Shown: positions 17,758-26,612, counted from the stretch's first letter. The stretch: 64,000 bases of DNA from Pseudobutyrivibrio xylanivorans (GCF_008935055.1 NZ_CP043028.1:2386501-2450500), one strand, 5' to 3'. Program-made: numbers and translations. Notes: generated from the sequence alone by a model not told the origin.

Positions 17758-18555
17758 ATGCAGAAAAATGGATGTGTGAAGGTTGGTAATACAGACATGT
17801 ATTATGTGACCTTCGGAGAAGGAAAAAAGAATCTTGTAGTTTTGCCAGGATTGTCAGATGGTTTGTGGACGGTAAAGGGAAAGGCCATGCTTCTGGCAGG
17901 TTCCTACAAAAGGTTTTTCAAGGATTATACTGTTTACATGTTCAGCAGGAAGAATGAGATTCCAGAGGGGTATTCTATAGAAGATATGGCAGATGATCAG
18001 GCAATAGCTATGAGGAATCTTGGGATAGATAGGGCAATGGTTATGGGGGTATCTCAGGGAGGGATGATTTCTCAATATCTGGCGGCGAAGCATCCTGAGT
18101 TAGTTGAGAAATTGATTCTCGTGGTCGCTGCACCATACGCCAACGAAACAATTAAAAACGTAGTTACGAAATGGATAGAAATGACCCGAAATGCTACTCA
18201 TACAGAGCTAATGCTAGATACTGCGGAGAAAGTTTATACGAAGGAATTCAACGAAAAGAACAAAAAGTATTTACCATTTCTGGCTAGATTTACAAAGCCT
18301 AAGAATTATGACAGGTTTTGCAAAAACGCATATGCGATATTAAATTTCGACGCACGACCAGTTTTATCAAAAATAAAATGCAGTACATATATTATGTCGG
18401 GAGACAGTGACAATACAGTTGGAAATGATGCTCCTTATGAGTTAAAGGCTGCAATTGAGAACAGTGAGATGCTTATCTTCAAAGGATTGGGCCACGGATT
18501 GTTTGAAGAGGATAAGGATTTTTACAATAAAGTATATGAGTTTTGCGAAAGATAA
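17758..18555 (+). CDS. Alpha/beta-hydrolase fold protein
   Basis: About 265 residues. The nucleophile elbow is GVSQGG (Ser near residue 104), with the acid in SGDSDNTV and the catalytic His in LGHGLFEED. The oxyanion strand VVLPGLSDG is near residue 30. I chose the ATG at 17758 behind GGGGGA rather than the TTG 18 bases earlier. Substrate is unknown; it resembles small cytoplasmic esterases or peptidase-like hydrolases. A GNAT gene follows 25 bases later and may be co-transcribed. Confidence 0.85.
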   Translation: MQKNGCVKVGNTDMYYVTFGEGKKNLVVLPGLSDGLWTVKGKAMLLAGSYKRFFKDYTVYMFSRKNEIPEGYSIEDMADDQAIAMRNLGIDRAMVMGVSQGGMISQYLAAKHPELVEKLILVVAAPYANETIKNVVTKWIEMTRNATHTELMLDTAEKVYTKEFNEKNKKYLPFLARFTKPKNYDRFCKNAYAILNFDARPVLSKIKCSTYIMSGDSDNTVGNDAPYELKAAIENSEMLIFKGLGHGLFEEDKDFYNKVYEFCER

Positions 18556-18580
18556 ATTCGGGTAAATGCGGGGATACGTG

Positions 18581-19093
18581 ATGAGAATTGAAACAGAACG
18601 ATTGGAAATAACTGAAATGACCTTGGATATGGCCATGGATGTTCATAAGAATTCTTTGGATGAGGATATTCGGAGATTTGTGCCGGATGAAGTGTTTGAA
18701 ACGGTTGATGATGCCAGGGAGACTATTGAGTTTATCATATCACAGTATGGTTCTACAGATGGTCCATTGATTTATGCTGTTATAGCTAAAGCAGAAAATC
18801 GGAATATCGGCTATGTGCAGTTGGTGCCAATCGGCGATGGAAAGTGGGAAATTGGCTATCATATTGCAAAAGCCTATACCAGAAATGGATATGCGACGGA
18901 AGCGGTAAAGGCATTTCTTCCGGTGATATCAGATTATGTTGGCGTGACAGAAGTATATGGTATTCGTCTTCAGGAGAATATTGCATCTGGACGTGTGCTG
19001 GAAAAGTGTGGATTTGAAATCTTTTTCACAGGTGAGGGACCTTACCATGACGGTGTATTTGCAATTACTAAAAGTATTTGGAAGAAATTTTGA
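18581..19093 (+). CDS. GNAT acetyltransferase, RimJ/RimL-like
   Basis: 170 residues beginning MRIETERLEITEM, the classic RimJ/RimL start. Motif A is YHIAKAYTRNGYATEAV, then IRLQENIASGRVLEKCGFE with the conserved N-x-A-S-x-x-V-x-x-x-x-GF signature. It could also start at an ATG 15 bases upstream. The enzyme probably transfers acetyl from acetyl-CoA to an amine such as a protein N-terminus or small molecule. The IS1182-like element begins about 70 bases after the stop. Confidence 0.88.
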   Translation: MRIETERLEITEMTLDMAMDVHKNSLDEDIRRFVPDEVFETVDDARETIEFIISQYGSTDGPLIYAVIAKAENRNIGYVQLVPIGDGKWEIGYHIAKAYTRNGYATEAVKAFLPVISDYVGVTEVYGIRLQENIASGRVLEKCGFEIFFTGEGPYHDGVFAITKSIWKKF

Positions 19094-19291
19094 AGCAGGA
19101 ACTTCCAAAACTAAATTATTGGAAAAGATAAGCTGGTGTTTGCAGCAGGCAATGATTTACAAGGGGCTGTGAAAAAATGAGATAATCATTTTTTCCAGCT
19201 CCCTTTTTATATCATTTTTTGTGAGGTATGCTGTTTCTGGCAAAAATAGAGTATAATGCCCCTTTCCCCAAAAAACTACAAACTTTTTTGA

Positions 19292-20866
19292 TTAGGCAGC
19301 TTCTTGGAGACGCATCTTTTTATTGTGATATTTATATAAGTTATGACCTATTGAAACCAAAAGAACCTCAAGTTTTACGGATTCTATTCCTTTTCGGACT
19401 ATTCTTTTATACCAACGATCATTTTTTATGATTCCGAAAGTACCTTCCGCTTGAATGGATCTGTTCATTCTAAGGAGTGCTCCCTGGATGCTTTCAAGAT
19501 TATTTATAACCTCCTGATGCATAGCGGTCAGTTCTTCGTTTATTCTTACGGTTTTGTTTTTATCTGTTTTCTTACACTTCGATGCATAGGGACAACCACT
19601 GCAGTCTTCACACTGATAGACTTCTTCTTGCCGGCCATACTGGTTTCCTTTTACATGCTGCCTGTATAGAAAGTTGAAGCTCCTCCCATTAGGACAACGC
19701 ATTTTCCCATCATCACCGATCTCAAAATTAACAGCTCTGAATGGATCGTTGTGATATTTCTTATCGGTCGTCTCCTTTTTAAACATTGTGAACTTCATGT
19801 ACTTTTTCATGCCTTTTTGCTCGCAAAAGATATAATTATTGAACGAGCCATATCCAGCATCAGCCACAGGATATTTTGGATAAAAGCCATATGTTTCATA
19901 ATACTTATTCATCAACGGTATGAAGCAGTCCATGTCAGCTCTTTATTGATTAACATCAACAACTGCTATGTATTCATCAGCTACTCCAATCTGAACGTTG
20001 TATGCGGGAAGAAGCTGGTCGTTTCCCATGTAGTCGGTCTTTATTCTCATGAATGTAGCGGAAGGATCTGTCTTTGAATAGCTGTTCCTGTTTTCTCCAC
20101 AGATGCTGATTTTTGTGACATATTCATTGAGCTTTGTTGTGTACTCTACAAGCTTTTCGTACTGTCTCTGCTGGACGGTTTTCCTATGTCCTTTTCCTGA
20201 AACAAAAGTTGAAGTATCAAGCTTCCATATCTCAGAAAACCGTTCTGTTATCTGGCGCATATATTCAGGCATGTACTCTGTATTAGTCTCAATCTTGATT
20301 CCGCTCCACTGAAGATCGCTGTTGATTTCTTGCAGTAATTTAGTAATCTTTTCAAAAAGACGGTAACGGGATTTTTCCGTGGCCTTCTTCCATACCCAAG
20401 TATATTTGTTAGCATTAGCTTCAAACTTCGAACCATCAATATAAAGATGATTCAGGTCAACTTTATGCCTGCTGAATATTTCCTGATTAATATCATTGAA
20501 AATATCCTCTATTGAATCCTTTAACACATCGTTTATGAAATAGCTGAAGGTTCTGTAAGAAGGAGTTTCCCTGTCCATAAGATACATAAATCGAATGTTA
20601 ACCCTACAGTTTTCTTGAAGTCCTCTTAGTGAAATATATCCTTCACTCATAAAACCGAATAGTACGGTTTTCAACATTTTGACTGGATTATATCTGATTC
20701 TGCCAAGCTTATGCTCTGGCACATTTTTCAGATACTTCTCAAGATTCATACCTCCCACGAGTTCGTCAAAAGTAAAAACCGGATCACAGATATCCAAGCA
20801 ATCTGAAATAAAAAATGGTAAAACGCCCTGATTTAGAGTATTATAAGAATTGGTTTGATTGATCAT
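19292..20866 (-). pseudogene. IS1182-family DDE transposase with one in-frame nonsense codon
   Basis: The 5' part of 307 residues begins MINQTNSYNTLNQG and ends in VVDVNQ followed by TAA at 19943-19945. The same frame resumes at once as RADMDCFIPLMNKYYE and continues 213 residues to the end near 19292. The TAA probably arose from CAA, since DVxQxRADMDCF is the expected run. Conserved features are DGSKFEANANKYTW, YNVQIGVAD, DAGYGS, a Cys cluster (CEDCSGCPYASKC) and ERTFG-like AEGTFGIIKND. Apart from the stop the gene is intact. Confidence 0.9.
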
Positions 20867-20883
20867 GGTAATATTTTACCATG

Positions 20884-20930
20884 AAAAAAGAGAAGTAATC
20901 GGCTGTTTCCAGCTATTACTTCTCTTTTTT
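20884..20930. terminator. Bidirectional hairpin terminator at the IS right end
   Basis: AAAAAAGAGAAGTAAT pairs with ATTACTTCTCTTTTTT around a CGGCTG/CAGCT-containing loop. On the minus strand it lies just upstream of the transposase start, so it would block read-in from neighbouring promoters. IS elements often carry such protection. Confidence 0.85.
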
Positions 20931-21058
20931 TCATGAGCTGATTATTTCACAGCCCCTTTTTATATTACAAGTTCAACGACAAAACGAGGAGGATGATAGA
21001 TAATAAATCATAATAATATAGAGGAGACTAGCCATGATAGTGAAACTATACACAGCTT

Positions 21059-21178
21059 ATGGGGTTAAGCATAAAGGGGATTTTATGCAGTATACGCTCT
21101 AACTATGTAGTGTTCTTAATGTTGTTAATATTATTTGTGACGCTAGCTGCGGCACAAGCAAGCATTGCGAATAAGTAA
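21059..21178 (+). CDS. Possible 39-residue membrane peptide
   Basis: An ATG at 21059 opens 39 codons ending TAA at 21176. The peptide has a short basic start, one strongly hydrophobic segment (VVFLMLLILFVTLAAA) and the tail AQASIANK. The same tail with synonymous codons occurs at 376-402 (AQAAIANK, TAA) and at 47820-47843 (QAAIANK, TAA), each time just upstream of a terminator. No strong ribosome binding site is visible for this ATG. It may be a real small protein or a remnant of a larger gene end. Confidence 0.35.
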   Translation: MGLSIKGILCSIRSNYVVFLMLLILFVTLAAAQASIANK

Positions 21179-21216
21179 TTGGCGATAATTTGTAGAACTA
21201 ACATAATTAGATTTTT

Positions 21217-21257
21217 AAATCCAAGTTTTCCGGTATCGGAAGACCTGGATTTTTTTG
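21217..21257 (+). terminator. Intrinsic terminator, copy of the one at 441
   Basis: AAATCCAAG and a TTCCG/CGGAA inner stem pair with CCTGGATT, and a T-run follows. About 75 bases here, from AATAAGTAATTGGCG through the T-run, repeat the segment at 393-479. Confidence 0.8.
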
Positions 21258-21259
21258 TA

Positions 21260-21600
21260 GGGATGGGAGGCTATTTTTGTGTTCGAATTTGTTATAAAAG
21301 TGATGAGTTGGACAGTGCTAGAGAAGATGTTGTGTGGCGGTTCTTGAACGCCAGATTGAAGACTTACAGTTATTATTTAATAAATACATTTTTTAACTGT
21401 ATGGAAATGCCTAGTTGAAATAGTTTTGAAAGCATTATGACGATATGACAGATTGTTGCTACTCATAATTAATATTCTGTATAGCAATTTTGTGGAAATA
21501 ATACACACTAGGAGAGATTTTTTGAGACGGATACAGTTTTTTTCTGAAAGAATACAAATATAACTGTATGATTGATAAAAATATAGCAACAGGACTGCTT
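21260..21600. other. Intergenic stretch with no recognised gene
   Basis: No open frame with a convincing start or family match was found on either strand. AT-rich spacer sequence, probably decayed. The regulatory repeat at 21601 begins at its right edge. Confidence 0.5.
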
Positions 21601-21687
21601 AAATATCAGGAATATCGATTTGATATTCCGTGACGACTAAGGATTCTGTATAATTAAAGGCAGTGAAATTAACAAAATCGGAGTTTG
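21601..21687 (+). promoter_or_regulatory. Duplicated promoter-like segment with dyad (copy A)
   Basis: About 85 bases nearly identical to 26475-26560. It contains a perfect dyad GGAATATC-gattt-GATATTCC (21609-21629) and, downstream, TATAAT within GGATTCTGTATAATTAAAGG. The dyad sits where a -35 box would be, so it looks like an operator or activator site of a shared regulator. It lies about 45 bases upstream of the lipoprotein gene; copy B precedes the chromate-transporter pair. Confidence 0.65.
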
Positions 21688-21730
21688 AATATGAAAAGCA
21701 GAGAAGAAATATTTGAAAGGAGAAAATACT

Positions 21731-22483
21731 ATGAAAAAAAATAAGAAGATAATATTAATTATAACAATACTTGTAGCGCTTATTTTACTAGGTGGATGTG
21801 CTACATGGTATGTTCTTAATAACAATGCATCAGATAATGGTAAAAACAATATTAGTTCTGTTGAACAAACGGATAATGAATCAGCACAGGATGTAAATGT
21901 ATCTACTTCAGATACTGAAAATAATCTAGAAACAGATGAGCAAAAAGACTTCAACGATATGTCACCTGAGGAATTATTTCAGGCATTTTGTGATGGTAAA
22001 ATCACTGCCGAGGCACGTTCATATTATGACGATACTACTTGGACTATGGATAACACTAGTTTTCAGTTTGAAGAAACTACACCAGAAGAGGAATTTGATG
22101 CTAGCTTAGCAGTCACTAAAGTTGATCCAGTAGATTTAGACAATGATGGAGAGGTTGAATTTATACTTGAAAATGCAATGTATGGCGATATGTGCTTTGA
22201 TTGCAAAGATGGCAAAGTAATATGTTTTGCTCAAGGTGAAGGAACAGCAGCAATGTGTTCTTTCACTCAGTATGATGGAGCATATTGGATTGTTCACAGT
22301 GATACAACTCACGTTGGAAGATGTACATATACATTAACCAAGTTTAATGGCAATTTAGAGGTTGTAGACTCATTCAAATTTGGATGGGAGGACTGGGAAG
22401 ATGATGGAATAAAAACTTATTATTTAGATGATAATGAGATAACAGAGGCTGACTATAAAGACTTGTATGACAAGGTATTTTAA
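21731..22483 (+). CDS. Predicted lipoprotein, function unknown
   Basis: 250 residues. A lysine-rich start and hydrophobic core end in LLGGC at about residues 20-24, a good lipobox. A low-complexity linker rich in N, S, D and E follows, then a globular part with PVDLDNDGEVEFILEN, an EF-hand-like D-x-D-x-D loop that may bind Ca2+. The C-terminal region is aromatic and acidic. It would be anchored on the outer face of the membrane. I do not recognise a named family. It is a single gene behind the duplicated promoter segment. Confidence 0.75.
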   Translation: MKKNKKIILIITILVALILLGGCATWYVLNNNASDNGKNNISSVEQTDNESAQDVNVSTSDTENNLETDEQKDFNDMSPEELFQAFCDGKITAEARSYYDDTTWTMDNTSFQFEETTPEEEFDASLAVTKVDPVDLDNDGEVEFILENAMYGDMCFDCKDGKVICFAQGEGTAAMCSFTQYDGAYWIVHSDTTHVGRCTYTLTKFNGNLEVVDSFKFGWEDWEDDGIKTYYLDDNEITEADYKDLYDKVF

Positions 22484-22583
22484 ATCATCAATCAACTTCA
22501 AATTTGTCTGGGGGATATGTTGACACGTTATATCGGAATATATTCCAGTTTTATGTAAGACGAAATTCTTGCTAAAAAGTATA

Positions 22584-22614
22584 TTGACTCTCACATTATG
22601 TGAGGGATTATCGT
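22584..22614 (+). promoter_or_regulatory. MerR-type promoter with long spacer and dyad
   Basis: TTGACT (22584-22589) and TATCGT (22609-22614) are 19 bases apart. A perfect dyad CTCACATTATGTGAG (22590-22604) fills the spacer. A 19-base spacer with a central dyad is the hallmark of MerR-activated promoters, and this dyad is close to the known site type of drug-sensing MerR proteins such as TipA. The MerR gene at 22657 is almost certainly autoregulated here. Confidence 0.8.
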
Positions 22615-22656
22615 TGTAGTGAGCTCAAGAGAAAAACATCCATGGAGGTAGGATAA

Positions 22657-23460
22657 ATGCTTAAAATAGGCGAATTTTCAAAACTATCCAGAGTAAGTAT
22701 CAGGATGTTACGCCACTATGATGATATCGGACTTTTGAAACCGGCTGAAATCGATAATTTTACCGGGTACCGCTATTATCGTGAGGAACAGCTTTTTACC
22801 ATCGGTAGGATCACATCACTCAAGGATATGGGCTTTGCCCTTGCAGATATTATCAAGATTCTTGACAGCTATGATGATAAAGAAAAGATGGATGCCTTTC
22901 TGTCAGAGAGGCAGAAGGAGCTCTCAAAGCTTTCCAAAGAAACGGAGTACAAACTGATGCTTCTGGAAACAGCCAGAAAGAGGCTGAGGAAGGAGCAGAA
23001 TATGAGTTTTGATGTAACTGTAAAAACAATACCGGAGAGATATGCTGCCTCGGTTCAGATGGTGGTTCCTCACTATGAGGATGAAGGAATGCTCTGGAAT
23101 ACAATGATGAGCGAATGCAAGAATCTTGTGCCGGCAGACCCGTGTCTTGCGGCGGCTGAGTTTCTTGACCCCGAGTACAAGGAAGAAAATGTTGAGATCA
23201 TTGCGTGGATGACCGTGAGTGGATCTTATAACGATACAGAACATGTGAAGTTTAAAACTCTTCCTGAAGTAAAAGTCGCAAGTTGTATTATTAAAGGCAG
23301 TTACGATCAGATGGGTGAGGCATATGCAACTGTGGTGTCATGGATCAAAGCTAATGGATATAAAATGAATGGTCCTATGTTTAATATCTATCATGTGAGT
23401 CCTGCACAGACACAGAATCCTGATGAGTATGTAACGGAAGCTTGTTTCCCTATTGAGTAA
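22657..23460 (+). CDS. MerR-family regulator with GyrI-like effector domain
   Basis: 267 residues. The N-terminus is a full MerR DNA-binding domain (GEFSKLSRVSIRMLRHYDDIGLL, residues 4-26), then a coiled-coil dimer helix (residues 75-115) and a C-terminal GyrI-like ligand domain beginning near residue 118. The ATG follows GGAGG. BmrR/BltR-like proteins of this type sense cationic drugs or hydrophobic compounds. The target includes its own promoter and probably the following acetyltransferase gene. Confidence 0.9.
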   Translation: MLKIGEFSKLSRVSIRMLRHYDDIGLLKPAEIDNFTGYRYYREEQLFTIGRITSLKDMGFALADIIKILDSYDDKEKMDAFLSERQKELSKLSKETEYKLMLLETARKRLRKEQNMSFDVTVKTIPERYAASVQMVVPHYEDEGMLWNTMMSECKNLVPADPCLAAAEFLDPEYKEENVEIIAWMTVSGSYNDTEHVKFKTLPEVKVASCIIKGSYDQMGEAYATVVSWIKANGYKMNGPMFNIYHVSPAQTQNPDEYVTEACFPIE

Positions 23461-23470
23461 ATACTATCTA

Positions 23471-23498
23471 TGCCAAGGAGCTTAAGTGTTCCTTGGCA
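23471..23498 (+). other. Hairpin between the MerR gene and the YoaP-like gene
   Basis: TGCCAAGGA pairs with TCCTTGGCA, a 9-bp perfect stem, 20 bases before the next start. There is no T-run, so it is more likely to tune mRNA stability or translation than to terminate. Confidence 0.5.
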
Positions 23499-23518
23499 AA
23501 TTATTGAAAGGAGCGGTC

Positions 23519-24265
23519 ATGGAATTTGTTCATGTAACAAAAGATAACCTCGAAGAGGAGCATATTTGCTGCGCGATATCAAATAATAAGGATGTTCAGG
23601 TTTCTTCTAAGAAGGCATGGCTTTCGGAGAGGTTTGATGAAGGGCTTGTTTTCCTAAAGAGCGTAGAGCGCGGAAAGTGCTTTATCGAATATATCCCGGC
23701 GGAAAACGCATGGATTCCGATAGAGGCAGATGGATATATGTACATTGACTGTCTTTGGGTGTCCGGGGCTTTCAAAGGACATGGATATTCTAATGATCTA
23801 CTTACTGCCTGCATCGAGGATAGTAATGAAAAGGGAAAAAAAGGGCTTTGTATTCTTTGCGCTTCAAAGAAGAAACCGTTTCTGGCTGATCCTAAGTTTC
23901 TGAAGTACAAAGGATTTGTCGTGAGCGATGAAGCTGATAATGGTATTCAGCTTTGGTATATGCCATTCGATAAAAATGCAAAAGCTCCGGTGTTTAAGGA
24001 ATGTGCAAAACATCCGCATATAGAAGAGCAGGGATATGTTCTGTACTATACGAATCAGTGCCCGTTCAATGCAAAATATGTCCCGGTTTTGGAGCAGACG
24101 GCAAAAGAAAATGGTATTGCATTCAAGGCAATACATCTTGAAAGCAAAGAAGAAGCACAGAATGCACCGACACCGATCACGAATTATGCGTTATTCCATG
24201 ATGGGGAGTATGTTACAAACGAGCAAATGAACGATAAGAAATTCTTAAAACTTGCAGGAAAGTGA
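23519..24265 (+). CDS. YoaP-like GNAT acetyltransferase
   Basis: 248 residues from the ATG at 23519, behind GAAAGGAG. The first 150 residues form a GNAT domain (MYIDCLWVSGAFKGHGYS with the acetyl-CoA loop, then PKFLKYKGFVV). The last 90 residues are the YoaP-type domain with LYYTNQCPFNAKYV, containing a single Cys in a thioredoxin-like setting. It follows the MerR gene by 58 bases and is probably controlled by the same MerR promoter, suggesting a drug- or toxin-modifying role. The substrate is unknown. Confidence 0.82.
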   Translation: MEFVHVTKDNLEEEHICCAISNNKDVQVSSKKAWLSERFDEGLVFLKSVERGKCFIEYIPAENAWIPIEADGYMYIDCLWVSGAFKGHGYSNDLLTACIEDSNEKGKKGLCILCASKKKPFLADPKFLKYKGFVVSDEADNGIQLWYMPFDKNAKAPVFKECAKHPHIEEQGYVLYYTNQCPFNAKYVPVLEQTAKENGIAFKAIHLESKEEAQNAPTPITNYALFHDGEYVTNEQMNDKKFLKLAGK

Positions 24266-24326
24266 TATTCGTATTAACCGGAATACAATGTAGACCGCCA
24301 AATCGGCAGTTTGAAAGGAGAATAAA

Positions 24327-25016
24327 ATGAAAATAATATTTATTGGAAATAGCCATACCTATATGAATGACATGCCACAGCTTCTTAGTGAGATGGTAGA
24401 GAATGTAACTAGCGAATCCTGTGAAGTTTTCATGCTTGCATATTCTGGTAGATCCTTAAAATGGCATATGGATGAGGAATATTTCTCTGAGAGATTTAAC
24501 ATATTACATGGTAATTATGACTATTGTGTTATTCAGGAACAGGCCCACCCGATGCCAGAGGAGGCTGATACTTTTACCTATGCTTCAAAGATAATTGAGC
24601 TTTGTAAAATGGCTAAGACAGTTCCTATAATATTTGAGACATGGGCAGAAAAAGCAAAGCCTGAAAATCAGCTAGAAATGAATAATAGATACAGAAAGCT
24701 AGCTAAGGAGCAGGATGTATTGCTCGCACCAGTAGGTGAGGTTTGGAGTGCAGCAAGAGAAGAATTAGAGGCCAAATATGATACAGATTTATATTATGTG
24801 GACGGCGCTCATGCATCAGCAATAGGTGATTATCTTGTTGCTACTGTTCTTACAAAGGTAATAACAGGAAAATTACCATCTAATGATTTTGTTAAAATCT
24901 ATGATTTTAGTTTGCCAAACGATGACTGGAATTCTGTTAAAGAAAATGTGGATGAGGAAATAATGTCAGTGCCACTTGATGTGGCAGCTACAATCAGGAA
25001 ATATGTTTTTGAATAA
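24327..25016 (+). CDS. SGNH-hydrolase-fold protein
   Basis: 229 residues without signal peptide. The block I motif is GNSHTYMND (Ser near residue 8), with the block V pair as DGAHAS (D and H). Block III is represented by VIQEQ. The variant with GNSHT and VIQEQ is typical of DUF4886-like SGNH hydrolases. An esterase or acetylhydrolase role is likely, but the substrate is unknown. The ATG follows GAAAGGAG. Confidence 0.8.
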   Translation: MKIIFIGNSHTYMNDMPQLLSEMVENVTSESCEVFMLAYSGRSLKWHMDEEYFSERFNILHGNYDYCVIQEQAHPMPEEADTFTYASKIIELCKMAKTVPIIFETWAEKAKPENQLEMNNRYRKLAKEQDVLLAPVGEVWSAAREELEAKYDTDLYYVDGAHASAIGDYLVATVLTKVITGKLPSNDFVKIYDFSLPNDDWNSVKENVDEEIMSVPLDVAATIRKYVFE

Positions 25017-25037
25017 ATGAAAATATAGTAATTCGTA

Positions 25038-25074
25038 ATATGTCTAGGCACTGTGTCTAGGCATATTTTTTTCT
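25038..25074 (+). terminator. Intrinsic terminator after the SGNH gene
   Basis: ATATGTCTAG pairs with CTAGGCATAT (one G-U pair), followed by a T-run. The stem ends the 22.6-25.0 kb gene group. Confidence 0.8.
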
Positions 25075-25120
25075 TTCTTTATCTTTATTTATATATTGAA
25101 AACAAGTAAAATAAAAACGT

Positions 25121-25172
25121 TACCAAACCCCGTAAAATGGGGCAAAAATGGTATGTAAAAGGGTTTTTACAT
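25121..25172 (+). other. Two adjacent hairpins upstream of the XRE gene
   Basis: The first pairs TACCA with TGGTA and inner CCCC with GGGG; the second pairs ATGTAAAA with TTTTACAT. They lie about 85 bases before the start at 25256 and could be operator dyads or a structured leader. No known riboswitch was recognised. Confidence 0.4.
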
Positions 25173-25255
25173 CCGTATTTTTGGCTAATGTAAAAGCCTT
25201 TTGATGGAAGAAGCATCGCCCTTTGGGTAGTATTTAGACAACAAGGAGAAAGCAA

Positions 25256-25846
25256 ATGGAACTTGGAAAAAGAATAAAGGATTTAAGAAGCGCACACAAT
25301 TGGAATCAGGATGAGTTAGCTGAGAAGATGTTCGTATCTAGACAAACAATTTCTAATTGGGAAAACGAGAAAAGCTATCCTGATATTCAAAGTATTCTTT
25401 TACTAAGTAATCTTTTTGAGATTTCTCTAGATCAACTAGTCAAAGGAGATGTAGAACAAATGCAAGAGATTATTAATGATCAAGATGTAAAACAAATGAA
25501 GTTTTACGGAAAAATGATGCTAGCTTGTTTGGCTATTATGATTGTAACATTCGGTCCATTATATTTAGTTACTGGATTATGGGGACTAATTCCTGAAGGT
25601 ATTTTTGCTATAGCGATGTTTTATTTCGCAACAAAGCTTAATGGCATTCAAAAAGAGAATGACCTTGTTACTTATAAGGAAATTGTTACTTTCATGAATG
25701 GAAAGAATCTTGATGAAATCAGCAAGCAGCGAGAAATCGGAAAGCGCAATTATCAAGTTGTAGCTGTAATGATACTTGCTGGATTAATTTCCGGAGTATT
25801 GAGTTTCACAGTAGTATTTATTTTTAAAAGAGTAATTGGTTTATAA
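25256..25846 (+). CDS. XRE-family regulator with membrane-spanning C-terminus
   Basis: 196 residues. Residues 3-60 are a Cro/C1-type helix-turn-helix (LRSAHNWNQDELAEKMFVSRQTISNWE). After a linker there are two hydrophobic pairs (about residues 85-125 and 165-195) that should anchor it in the membrane. Such proteins are common in Firmicutes and may sense membrane stress. The small membrane protein at 25998 follows, separated by a run of four hairpins. Confidence 0.85.
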   Translation: MELGKRIKDLRSAHNWNQDELAEKMFVSRQTISNWENEKSYPDIQSILLLSNLFEISLDQLVKGDVEQMQEIINDQDVKQMKFYGKMMLACLAIMIVTFGPLYLVTGLWGLIPEGIFAIAMFYFATKLNGIQKENDLVTYKEIVTFMNGKNLDEISKQREIGKRNYQVVAVMILAGLISGVLSFTVVFIFKRVIGL

Positions 25847-25856
25847 AGTATGACTT

Positions 25857-25967
25857 CTTGTGGGCTACTTAAGGAAAAAGCCCACAAGAACTTGGCTTTG
25901 CCAAGCAATATTTTCTTTCAGAAAATATTGGTCCATGTCCGGCTCTTGATTTTCTGAGGAAAATCAA
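25857..25967 (+). other. Run of four perfect hairpins between two genes
   Basis: In 111 bases there are four consecutive stems: CTTGTGGGCT/AGCCCACAAG (25857-25888), CTTGGC/GCCAAG (25891-25905), CAATATTTTC/GAAAATATTG (25906-25930) and TTGATTTTC/GAAAATCAA (25946-25967). None has a proper T-run directly after it, though the first ends the XRE transcript region. The leader ends 30 bases before the small membrane protein gene. This may be a regulatory or processing RNA. Confidence 0.65.
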
Positions 25968-25997
25968 AAAACTTTACAAAATAGGAGGATAATGATT

Positions 25998-26345
25998 ATG
26001 TTAAGTCAGAATTTTTTAGCAGTAATGGGTGTTGTAGCAGGAGTTTTAGTTTTAGCATGGGCAATTTGGATGATATATATTGGAGTAAAATATAGAGCTA
26101 ATCAAGATGCTGAAATCAAATTAATAATCACAAAGGCAAAGGCTTGTTCATCAAATGTTTTGTGGTTTATGGTTGTTGTGTGGGGGTTAGTTTCTTCATA
26201 TATAGGAGCACAAACTACTCTTACTGTAGGTCAGGTTCAATTTTTCATTATGCTTTTATTAGGTATACAGTGCGTTATAGAAATGTTTGCATTCTTTTAT
26301 TACAAAGACGAATTGAAGAAAAAGACAGAAACAATAGTAGAATAA
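25998..26345 (+). CDS. Small membrane protein, function unknown
   Basis: 115 residues with three hydrophobic helices and a charged tail (KDELKKKTETIVE). AGGAGG at 25983 favours the ATG at 25998 over one six bases earlier. It probably belongs with the membrane-anchored XRE regulator. I do not recognise the family. Confidence 0.65.
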   Translation: MLSQNFLAVMGVVAGVLVLAWAIWMIYIGVKYRANQDAEIKLIITKAKACSSNVLWFMVVVWGLVSSYIGAQTTLTVGQVQFFIMLLLGIQCVIEMFAFFYYKDELKKKTETIVE

Positions 26346-26355
26346 GTTCTGTTTT

Positions 26356-26472
26356 TTAATCTGTTAATCTGCCAGCATACATAATTGAAAGTTCTCCACG
26401 AACTTTGCCCCAATTTCTGATTGGCATTATCAATTTCTTGGTAAGTCCGTCTTCATTAATTCCTAGAACAAC
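26356..26472 (-). pseudogene. Internally deleted remnant of a mutator-type (IS256-like) transposase
   Basis: The minus strand reads VVLGINEDGLTKKL, typical of the catalytic region of IS256 transposases, and then jumps to IRNWGKVRGELSIMY and RLT, typical of their C-terminus, with about 200 residues missing in between. No start or ends were found. It abuts the duplicated regulatory segment at 26475. Confidence 0.55.
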
Positions 26473-26474
26473 AT

Positions 26475-26560
26475 AAATATCAGGAATATCGATTTGGTAT
26501 TCCGTGACAACTAAGGATTCTGTATAATTAAAGGCAGTGAAATTAACAAATCGAGGTTTG
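26475..26560 (+). promoter_or_regulatory. Duplicated promoter-like segment with dyad (copy B)
   Basis: Nearly identical to 21601-21687, with dyad GGAATATC-gattt-GGTATTCC (26483-26503) and the same TATAAT region. It drives the chromate-transporter pair. One arm base differs from copy A and weakens the dyad slightly. Confidence 0.6.
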
Positions 26561-26612
26561 TCGGGATAATAGGTTATATCGGAAGATGAAGAACATCACT
26601 GTGGAGGCCATT

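Larger units (their letters stand above)
19161..20958 (-). mobile_element. IS1182-like insertion sequence
   Basis: The ends are AAGGGGCTGTGAAA and its complement TTTCACAGCCCCTT. A single transposase runs on the minus strand between them. No clear target duplication was found. A strong bidirectional hairpin at the right end (20884-20930) would stop outside transcripts from reaching the transposase. The transposase frame contains one nonsense codon, so this copy is probably dead. Confidence 0.85.

Noticed and set aside
19943..19945. Programmed readthrough of TAA in the IS1182-like transposase
   Set aside because: A single CAA to TAA change explains the stop, no readthrough or slippage signal is visible, and this family is not known to use one.
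19228..20312. Plus-strand frames inside the IS1182-like element
   Set aside because: They are antisense to a clear transposase frame and encode low-complexity, Phe/Leu/Ser-rich peptides.
25038..25172. A known riboswitch between the SGNH and XRE genes
   Set aside because: The hairpins show no motif of any riboswitch class that I recognise; the first is a plain terminator.
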